From: Planctomycetota bacterium
Lineage (GTDB): Bacteria; Planctomycetota; Phycisphaerae; Sedimentisphaerales; SM23-30
Direction of reading: 5' to 3'
Length of the DNA stretch: 11,154 bases
Assembly: GCA_029573975.1 (NCBI GenBank)
Contig: JAKQBU010000499.1
Location: 1 to 11,154 of the forward strand
Part shown: in pieces, positions 6,587 through 11,154 of the stretch
How positions within the stretch are numbered: position 1 is the stretch's first letter
Layout: every line of letters starts with the position of its first letter
Made by a program: the position numbers and the translations under genes
The notes under the pieces: model-generated
The model's input: only the letters and a program-made list of their open reading frames with translations
Told to the model about the DNA's origin: nothing
Database searches by the model: none

Positions 6587-8182
6587 TCATTCGATAATCA
6601 GCGAGGTTCCGGTCATTTCCCCGGGTTTTTCCAGGCCCATTATGTGCAGCATGGTCGGGATCACATCCGCCAACCGCCCGTTTTCACGCAATTGGCTGCG
6701 TTGATACTTTTTATCGACAAGAATCAAGGGTACCGACCCGGTAGTGTGCGAGGTAAAGGGACATTGATTCGCCAGATCGTACATCAATTCCAGATTGCCG
6801 TGATCGGCGGTGATAATGGCCGAACCTCCCAACTGTTCGATCTTTTCGACCAGGCGGCCCACGCAGGCATCCACCGTTTGCGCGGCGACAATAGCCGCTT
6901 CCATAACACCGGTATGTCCAACCATATCCGGATTGGCATAATTTACGACCATAACATCGTATTTTTGGCTGGCCAGCCGTTCCAGTACCACTTCCGTAAC
7001 CTCACAGGCAGACATTTCGGGTTTCAGATCATAGGTTTTGACCTTGGGGGAAGGAACAATCTGGCGATCCTCACCCGGGAATGGCGGCTCAGTATAATCA
7101 TTAAAAAAGAAGGTCACATGGGCATATTTTTCGGTCTCGGCACAGCGGAATTGTTTCAAGCCCAGACGGGACCAGTATTCACCGACGATGTTTTTCATTT
7201 TAGGCGGCTTGGGAAACGCCACAGGAGCAGGGATGGTGGCGTCATATTCGGTCATGCAGACATAAAACAAATCCGGTTTTTTCCCCCGGTCAAATCCGGT
7301 AAAGGCCGGATCGACAAAGGCGCGGGTGATTTCACGCGGGCGGTCGCCGCGATAATTGTAAAAGATGACCGAATCGCCTTCTTCCACCAGGGCCAGCGGC
7401 TGGGAATCCTGCCCCACGATTAAGGTTGGTTCCACAAATTCATCGGTAATCTCCTTTTCATAGCTGGCCTGCATGGCCTCGGTTACGGATTTGGCCTTGC
7501 CGCCCTTGCCATAGCGCAGACAACTATACGCTTTCTGCACACGGTCCCAGCGCTGATCCCGGTCCATACCCCAGAACCGGCCCATTACGGAGGCGATCTG
7601 CCCGATTCCCATTTCCTTCATTTTTAGTTCTACCTGCTGGAGATAGCCCAGGCCGCTGCGGGGCGGGGTATCGCGGCCGTCGGTAAAGGCATGCAGATAA
7701 ACCCGATCGACATTTTCCCGGCGTGCCAGTTCCAGAATCCCATAGAGATGCTCCAGCAGAGAATGGACACCGGCATCACTGACCAGCCCCATCAGATGGA
7801 GCTTGCTATGATTTTTTTTGCAATGTTCCATCGCCTGGAGCAGAACCGGATTGGTGAAAAAACCGCCTTCCCGGATTTCTTTGGTCAGCCGCATAGACTC
7901 CTGATACACAATCCGGCCGGCTCCGATATTCTGGTGCCCGACCTCGCTATTGCCCATCGTGCCCTGCGGCAGGCCCACATCTTCCCCGCTGGTGGCGATC
8001 AGACAATTCGGATACTCATTTCGCAGGCGGTCATCTACGGGAGTTTGGGCTACGCGCGTAGCATCATATTCCCAGGTATCCGGATTATCGTTATAACCCC
8101 ACCCATCCCGTATAATCAATACAACTGGTTTCACGCGAACCTCGTTTTTAGACGGTTTATCGTTTGGACTTTTCATATTCAT
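6587..8182 (-). CDS. gpmI: 2,3-bisphosphoglycerate-independent phosphoglycerate mutase
   Basis: Di-manganese enzyme of glycolysis/gluconeogenesis that interconverts 3- and 2-phosphoglycerate through a phosphoserine. 531 residues, slightly above the usual 510-515 because of a polar N-terminal extension (about 1-18). Seen: IIRDGWG with metal Asp26, SGEDVGLPQGTMGNSEVGH with phosphoacceptor Ser79, SDAGVHS with His140, HAFTDGRDTPPRSG (164-177), MDRDQRWDRV (206-215), YNYRGDRPREITRAF (275-289), KYAHVTFFFN (352-361), PFPGEDRQIVPSPKVKTYDL, NPDMVGHTG with Asp419/His423, TADHGN with Asp460/His461, and TSHTTGSVP with His479. All catalytic positions appear present. The block NDYTEPPFPG differs from the common NGGREEPFPG. 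Two starts are possible: ATG 8182 (AAGG 3 nt before) or ATG 8176 (9 nt). Monocistronic, convergent to the LysE-family gene, with a divergent upstream region shared with the protease gene. Confidence 0.95.
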   Translation of the reverse strand: MNMKSPNDKPSKNEVRVKPVVLIIRDGWGYNDNPDTWEYDATRVAQTPVDDRLRNEYPNCLIATSGEDVGLPQGTMGNSEVGHQNIGAGRIVYQESMRLTKEIREGGFFTNPVLLQAMEHCKKNHSKLHLMGLVSDAGVHSLLEHLYGILELARRENVDRVYLHAFTDGRDTPPRSGLGYLQQVELKMKEMGIGQIASVMGRFWGMDRDQRWDRVQKAYSCLRYGKGGKAKSVTEAMQASYEKEITDEFVEPTLIVGQDSQPLALVEEGDSVIFYNYRGDRPREITRAFVDPAFTGFDRGKKPDLFYVCMTEYDATIPAPVAFPKPPKMKNIVGEYWSRLGLKQFRCAETEKYAHVTFFFNDYTEPPFPGEDRQIVPSPKVKTYDLKPEMSACEVTEVVLERLASQKYDVMVVNYANPDMVGHTGVMEAAIVAAQTVDACVGRLVEKIEQLGGSAIITADHGNLELMYDLANQCPFTSHTTGSVPLILVDKKYQRSQLRENGRLADVIPTMLHIMGLEKPGEMTGTSLIIE

Positions 8183-8497
8183 TAACCTTGTTTCGTTCCT
8201 GTTGTGTTAAAATAGATAAACTTATTTCTGGTATTATAGCCAAACTATCACGAATTTTTGGCTATGTTGCTGAAAAAAAACGCAAAAATCACCTGTCAAA
8301 CCGCTCTAGCTGCGATTTTCACTTCGTTTCGACTCCTAAGGGGGGTATATTACAAGCAGGAACTTCAAATTGGTATCATTTTTTGACGGAACTGCCAAAA
8401 GTCGATATGGACATTCACAAAAACGGCTCTGAATCCCCAATAACAAGGAATCAAAAAGCTTTTGACGCTGGCGTCTTTTTGCAAGGATAGCGGCTTT
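8183..8497. other. Divergent intergenic region between gpmI and the S41 protease gene
   Basis: No gene is supported in these 315 nt. It contains a perfect TATAAT reading toward gpmI, a 9-bp inverted repeat overlapping it, and on plus a possible promoter TTGACG (8383-8388), 17 nt, TATGGA (8406-8411) toward the protease (5/6 and 3/6, weak). Near the protease start, a small GACG/CGTC hairpin followed by TTTTT (8463-8479) precedes the AAGGA ribosome-binding site. Confidence 0.5.
8233..8265 (-). promoter_or_regulatory. gpmI -10 box with overlapping inverted-repeat operator candidate
   Basis: On minus, TATAAT (8238-8233) is a perfect -10 box; no good -35 hexamer is found at 16-18 nt, which fits an activator-dependent promoter. 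ATAGCCAAA (8236-8244) and TTTGGCTAT (8257-8265) form a perfect 9-bp inverted repeat with a 12-nt gap, so the half-sites are 21 bp apart, two helical turns. No T-run follows on either strand, so it is not a terminator. Confidence 0.45.
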
Positions 8498-10219
8498 ATG
8501 AATCAATCCGCACAACTATTTTTACGGTATCCCATAAAACCGATTGTTTATTCCCCATTGCGAATAAGCCGGATGCAGTCTTTTCTTCCGGTTTTTCTGG
8601 TTTTATGTGTTTGGATTTTTGCTCGGACGCATAGAATTCCCGCTCTCAGCTTGGGCGCGGCCGACCCAGCCGTCACCGTTCGGGATTTTTTGGAAAAAGG
8701 CCACCTGGCCATTCAAAATTCCCAATGGCAATATGCCGAAAAATGGTTCGATCAGGCTCTTCTCTACGCCGAGGAACCGCAAAAAGGAGAAATCCACCAG
8801 CTATTGGAATGGTCGCGGGCCAATTCGATGGTGGAAAACCGGCATATGGACGGCAGCATTCGCCGTTATATGGAAACCATAAATCCGGCGGATTCGCAAA
8901 AACTGCTGGCCAATATCATCCAGCTCATCCGCAAAAATTATTATGGTTCTCTGGAACTGAATCGAATCTTTCCTGCGACGCTTCTGCAACTGCAGGCCTA
9001 CGTCGGAAATTCTGATCGCCTCTGCCCTTCTTCATCTCCTCTGCATGATTTGCACAAACAAAAGGAAGCGATTCATTCCCTGCCTATCCAGGACCTGCCC
9101 CAAAACGTGACCGACTGGAACTGTTTTTTAGCCCTGGAAGAGAATTTGCGCAACCTTAGCGATTATAACAGCTTAGGAGATTCCTGGCCCGCGGTGGAAC
9201 TGGCGTATGCCCTGTCCAATTCCCTGGACAAATATTCCTATCTGCTCAGTCCGGACCAGTATCGTATGATGCTCGATCAACTGGGGGGCTTCTATGTCGG
9301 AGTGGGAATCGATCTGGTTTTTGAAGGAGAGTATCCGGTAATTTTTGATGTTGTCCCCCGGTCCTCAGCTGCCCGGCAAGGGCTACAGCCCGGCGATCTG
9401 CTCCTCGAAGCGGCCGGCACGGATCTGCACCACCTGAGTTCCGCCCAGGTAAAAAAAGTACTCGCCGGAAGCGAGGGAACTTCTCTGTCGGTGACCATAA
9501 GCCGAGACGGGGAGAAAATCCGTCGGCCGCTGACCCGTGAATTGGTTGATGCGCCCAGCGTACGGTATGCAAAGATGCTCAGTCCGGATATCGGATACCT
9601 GCGGGTTGGGAATTTTGACTATGACACCGCTCTGGAAATGCAAAAATCCATTCAAATGCTGGAAAAAAACGGCGCTGACGCACTGATTCTGGATTTACGC
9701 AGCAACGGCGGGGGAATTCTCACCGCCGCCGTCGATGCGGCGGGACTATTTATCAAGGAGGGCATTCTGGTAACCGTCCATACCGCGGAAGAGCAAACCG
9801 AATATCAAGCCGAAAACCATCCTTTTGCCCGTTTCGATCTTCCTTTGGTGGTGCTGGTGGATAAAAATACCGCCAGTGCGGCGGAAATTTTTGCCGCGGC
9901 AATGCAAGATCACCATCGCGCCTTTCTGCTGGGAGAAAAAACCTTCGGAAAAGGCGTGGTGCAAACGATCTTTCAGATTCCCGGCAGTCCGGCGGCGTTG
10001 TGTTTGACCACGGCTTGCTTCCTTCCTCCCTCCGGAAAAAGCTTCCACGAAAGAGGCATCACACCCGATATTCTGGTTAAAAGGCCGGATAACAGCACAA
10101 AAAACACATTTTCGAATCCTTCGACCTCCCTGGCGGAGGATCCGGTTTTATACAAAGGGATGTGTCTCTTGAATCGCGAAAAAGAGAATATCCAAACCGC
10201 CAGCAGCTTTTCGAGATAA
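8498..10219 (+). CDS. Membrane-anchored S41 C-terminal processing peptidase with PDZ domain
   Basis: Serine-lysine protease of the CtpA/Prc family that acts outside the cytoplasmic membrane and cleaves proteins at C-terminal tails. 573 residues from ATG 8498, chosen over an upstream TTG because AAGGA lies 10 nt before it. A basic N-terminus and hydrophobic segment (about 29-43) form a signal anchor. Residues about 55-115 look helical and TPR-like (FLEKGHLAIQNSQWQYAEKW). A PDZ domain spans about 262-345 (GGFYVGVGIDL to RDGEK). The S41 core follows with LDLRSNGGG (398-406), then Ser460 in NTASAAEIFAAAMQD and Lys485 in TFGKGVVQ, exactly 25 residues apart as in E. coli Prc (Ser430/Lys455), so the dyad is intact. 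A low-complexity tail follows ITPDILVKRP. The gene stands alone; its substrate is unknown. Confidence 0.92.
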   Translation: MNQSAQLFLRYPIKPIVYSPLRISRMQSFLPVFLVLCVWIFARTHRIPALSLGAADPAVTVRDFLEKGHLAIQNSQWQYAEKWFDQALLYAEEPQKGEIHQLLEWSRANSMVENRHMDGSIRRYMETINPADSQKLLANIIQLIRKNYYGSLELNRIFPATLLQLQAYVGNSDRLCPSSSPLHDLHKQKEAIHSLPIQDLPQNVTDWNCFLALEENLRNLSDYNSLGDSWPAVELAYALSNSLDKYSYLLSPDQYRMMLDQLGGFYVGVGIDLVFEGEYPVIFDVVPRSSAARQGLQPGDLLLEAAGTDLHHLSSAQVKKVLAGSEGTSLSVTISRDGEKIRRPLTRELVDAPSVRYAKMLSPDIGYLRVGNFDYDTALEMQKSIQMLEKNGADALILDLRSNGGGILTAAVDAAGLFIKEGILVTVHTAEEQTEYQAENHPFARFDLPLVVLVDKNTASAAEIFAAAMQDHHRAFLLGEKTFGKGVVQTIFQIPGSPAALCLTTACFLPPSGKSFHERGITPDILVKRPDNSTKNTFSNPSTSLAEDPVLYKGMCLLNREKENIQTASSFSR

Positions 10220-10464
10220 TAATTTCTATCAGAAAAATTGTTAACAATTCGTTTTCCTGATCCGATTGGTTTCAACTTTTCATTTTTCTCACCTGCCTGT
10301 TATTCTGTTCATGATCGTCGCAATCCATTTGCGCAATCTGCCAAATCGTAAATTATATGAAGTTGTACGGGGTGAATGGACGATACTGGAAAAAGTTTAT
10401 GCGCGTAACGGAATAACGTATATGCTATTAGCAAGAAAAAATTTTTCAGAAATAAAAAATATTT

Positions 10465-10493
10465 TTGACACCCGTAACATCAACGGGTACTAT
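10465..10493 (+). promoter_or_regulatory. Strong sigma70 promoter with inverted-repeat operator in the spacer
   Basis: TTGACA (10465-10470) is a perfect -35; TACTAT (10488-10493) is a 4/6 -10; the spacer is exactly 17 nt. ACCCGT (10470-10475) and ACGGGT (10483-10488) form a perfect 6-bp inverted repeat with a 7-nt gap that fills the spacer exactly. A regulator bound there would block or remodel the promoter. Transcription would start near 10500, at the ribosome-binding site. Confidence 0.6.
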
Positions 10494-10500
10494 TTCTCCT

Positions 10501-10514
10501 AGAAAGGAGGTGAT
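10501..10514 (+). promoter_or_regulatory. Near-maximal Shine-Dalgarno sequence
   Basis: AGAAAGGAGGTGAT matches the complement of the usual 16S 3' tail over 14 nt, far more than a normal site. The AGGAGG core ends 9 nt before ATG 10520. CTCCT at 10496-10500 could pair with AGGAG at 10505-10509 over a 4-nt loop, but only if transcription starts upstream of it. Confidence 0.75.
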
Positions 10515-10519
10515 GTATA

Positions 10520-10633
10520 ATGGCGAAGAAGAAAGTTGCGAAGAAAGCTGCTAAGAAAAAAGTAGCGAAGAAGAAAGTGGCAAAGAAAGCTGCCAAGAAA
10601 CCGGCGAAGAAAAAAGCATGCTGCAAAAAGTAA
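10520..10633 (+). CDS. Lys/Ala-rich histone-like micro-protein, 37 residues
   Basis: ATG 10520 to TAA 10631-10633, 37 codons, below usual gene-caller limits. By my count it has 20 Lys, 10 Ala, 3 Val, 2 Cys, 1 Pro and 1 Met, and no acidic or aromatic residue, so it is extremely basic. Residues 2-15 and 16-29 are a tandem repeat of a 14-residue unit (AKKKVAKKAAKK plus two variable residues). Nine of 14 codons are identical, three differ synonymously and two non-synonymously, which points to an old duplication kept at protein level. It ends ACCKK. The composition resembles histone H1 tails, chlamydial Hc1 and the Lys/Ala tails of some bacterial HU proteins, so nucleic-acid binding or compaction is inferred. 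The strong promoter and exceptional ribosome-binding site indicate high expression. A structured 3' region and terminator follow. The Cys-Cys pair is unexplained; disulfide or metal binding is possible. Confidence 0.7.
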   Translation: MAKKKVAKKAAKKKVAKKKVAKKAAKKPAKKKACCKK

Positions 10634-10814
10634 GGTTTCGGTAGTTTTCGCCAAAGGTCCAAGGGCTTTATGCGTCACGGTGAAAAACAGCCCCTTTTCA
10701 AACGGACCTTGTCGAACATCGGGTTCGACGAAAAGTCGCCAAAGTACTTGCAAGCTTCGAAGCTTGTGCGAATGGAAGACTCTCATGCCACGGCAGAGTC
10801 TTCCATTTTTTTTT
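10634..10814 (+). ncRNA. Structured 3' region or candidate small RNA ending in an intrinsic terminator
   Basis: Between the histone-like stop and the terminator several helices can be drawn. An outer stem AAGGTCC (10654-10660) with GGACCTT (10704-10710) encloses GGGCT (10663-10667) with AGCCC (10689-10693). A 7-bp hairpin GTCGAAC/GTTCGAC (10711-10717, 10723-10729) has a 5-nt loop. A 16-bp palindrome CAAGCTTCGAAGCTTG spans 10751-10766, and the terminator stem follows. TCGCCAAAG occurs twice (10648-10656 and 10736-10744). I do not recognise a known RNA family; it does not look like SRP RNA, tmRNA or RNase P RNA. It may be a long 3' UTR protecting the micro-protein mRNA, or an RNA processed from it. 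Confidence 0.4.
10771..10814 (+). terminator. Strong intrinsic terminator
   Basis: AATGGAAGACTCT (10771-10783) pairs perfectly with AGAGTCTTCCATT (10795-10807), a 13-bp stem with an 11-nt loop; its last two pairs run into a 9-T tract (10806-10814). No matching T-run exists on the other strand, so it acts on plus-strand transcripts and ends the histone-like/structured RNA transcript before parA. Confidence 0.9.
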
Positions 10815-10919
10815 GCTTAACTGCCCGTCATTCGCTATACTAAGGCCCAATGTTAGGAACTTCGGAAATAATATATGTCTAACCTCCATTTTGCAAAACT
10901 TCCGTTAGGAACGTAGAAT
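10813..10919 (+). promoter_or_regulatory. Two candidate promoters and repeated motifs upstream of parA
   Basis: Candidate P1 is TTGCTT (10813-10818), 17 nt, TATACT (10836-10841). Candidate P2 is TTGCAA (10891-10896), 17 nt, TAGAAT (10914-10919). GTTAGGAAC occurs at 10852-10860, just past P1, and at 10904-10912, inside the P2 spacer. CGGAAA occurs at 10863, 10923 and 10962. The repeats suggest operators, possibly for autoregulation by the Par proteins. No canonical parS (TGTTTCACGTGAAACA-like) is seen. Confidence 0.4.
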
Positions 10920-10981
10920 GACCGGAAATCATGGAAAAAATGCCGAAATTGGGTTAATGATCGGAAAGAATTGGTAAAAAG

Positions 10982-11154
10982 ATGAGAATCATAGCACTTA
11001 CCAATCAGAAGGGAGGGGTCGGGAAAACTACCTCCACCGTCAATTTAGCCGCGGCACTAGCCGCCAAAGGCCGGAAAGTGATTTTGATGGACCTGGATCC
11101 CCAGGCCCATCTGACCACGTTTCTCGGCCAGGACCCCACCCAAAACCAGGCTTC
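10982..11154 (+). CDS. parA: ParA/Soj-family partition ATPase, 5' end only
   Basis: 57 codons are visible from ATG 10982, the only in-frame ATG after an upstream TGA at 10958-10960. The deviant Walker A motif KGGVGKTTS (10-18) includes the family signature Lys10 and catalytic Lys15. [13 protein letters not shown] (33-45) is the region after it, with DLDPQ as in ParA/Soj/MinD proteins. Such ATPases bind DNA non-specifically when ATP-bound and, with ParB and parS, segregate chromosomes or plasmids; some orphan ParA-like proteins position other cargo. No long N-terminal extension is present, as in chromosomal (type Ib-like) forms. The ribosome-binding site is weak (GGTAAAAAG). Whether parB follows cannot be seen. 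The strong terminator upstream separates it from the histone-like gene, so it probably has its own promoter. Confidence 0.88.
   Translation, partial: MRIIALTNQKGGVGKTTSTVNLAAALAAKGRKVILMDLDPQAHLTTFLGQDPTQNQA

Larger units (their letters stand above)
10220..10519. other. AT-rich intergenic region upstream of the histone-like peptide gene
   Basis: No convincing gene. A 14-bp perfect palindrome AATTGTTAACAATT (10236-10249) lies just after the protease stop. Two A/T tracts (10436-10446 and 10454-10466), about 19 bp centre to centre, immediately precede the -35 box and could bend DNA or act as an UP element. The open frame ending at 10502 is discussed under rejected items. Confidence 0.55.

Noticed and set aside
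6560..6600. Small hairpins (GCCT/AGGC and TGACC/GGTCA) between the LysE-family gene and gpmI
   Set aside because: Stems of 4-5 bp without T-runs; too weak to call a bidirectional terminator.
6644..7423. Plus-strand open frame of 259 codons inside gpmI
   Set aside because: Antisense to conserved catalytic blocks of GpmI; no start signals and no recognisable family.
10311..10502. Possible 63-residue protein between the protease and the micro-protein
   Set aside because: No ribosome-binding site at its ATG, its 3' end runs through a TTGACA promoter and inverted repeat, and it matches no family I know. It cannot be fully excluded.
10499..10786. Minus-strand open frame rich in Phe, Leu and Ala over the micro-protein
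   Set aside because: It is the antisense of the Lys/Ala codon repeat, which mimics a hydrophobic membrane protein; the plus strand has the promoter, ribosome-binding site and terminator.
10931..10978. Two tiny frames upstream of parA (8 and 6 codons)
   Set aside because: No ribosome-binding sites and too short to separate from chance.

Overview
The window looks like a chromosomal segment of a bacterium, most likely from the PVC/Planctomycetota side (Phycisphaerae-like). The hints are a secreted protein with an N-terminal LDANPRQGSMGWN-type motif, Dxs and GpmI variants of the kind I associate with planctomycetes, and a Lys/Ala-rich histone-like micro-protein. This placement is an inference from recall; there is no rRNA or marker tree to support it. 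Coding DNA is moderately GC-rich and intergenic DNA is AT-rich. I see no tRNA, rRNA, CRISPR array, transposase or attachment site.

Left part, minus strand (1-4348): one compact operon reading right to left. It holds a short-chain prenyl diphosphate synthase (ispA), then dxs, then nadK, then the 5' end of a secreted protein that runs off the left edge. Gaps are 25 nt, 4 nt and an 11-nt overlap. Dxs starts the MEP isoprenoid pathway, IspA condenses its C5 products, and NadK supplies NADP(H), which the pathway consumes. A good sigma70-like promoter sits just upstream (4389-4417). The most striking point is that ispA carries an in-frame TAG at the Gln codon of its FQIADDILD motif, while the frame beyond is intact for another 76 codons. 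It is therefore a point nonsense mutation, a recoded amber codon or a base error.

Middle (4507-8182): a DoxX-family membrane protein and a rubrerythrin/ferritin-like protein, both minus, each with its own good promoter. A LysE-family exporter is divergent on plus. It converges on gpmI, the cofactor-independent phosphoglycerate mutase (minus). The gpmI upstream region has a perfect TATAAT overlapped by a 9-bp perfect inverted repeat.

Right part, plus strand (8498-11154): a membrane-anchored S41 C-terminal processing protease with PDZ domain. Then come an AT-rich spacer with phased A/T tracts, a TTGACA promoter whose 17-bp spacer is filled by an inverted repeat, and a ribosome-binding site with 14-nt match to the 16S tail. 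These drive a 37-residue Lys/Ala-rich peptide (20 Lys) made of a tandem 14-residue duplication and ending in Cys-Cys-Lys-Lys. It is followed by about 180 nt rich in hairpins that ends in a strong intrinsic terminator, so the transcript may carry a structured 3' RNA. A ParA/Soj ATPase begins at 10982 and leaves the window; repeated GTTAGGAAC and CGGAAA motifs lie in its upstream region. The histone-like peptide, structured RNA and ParA form the least ordinary part of the window.
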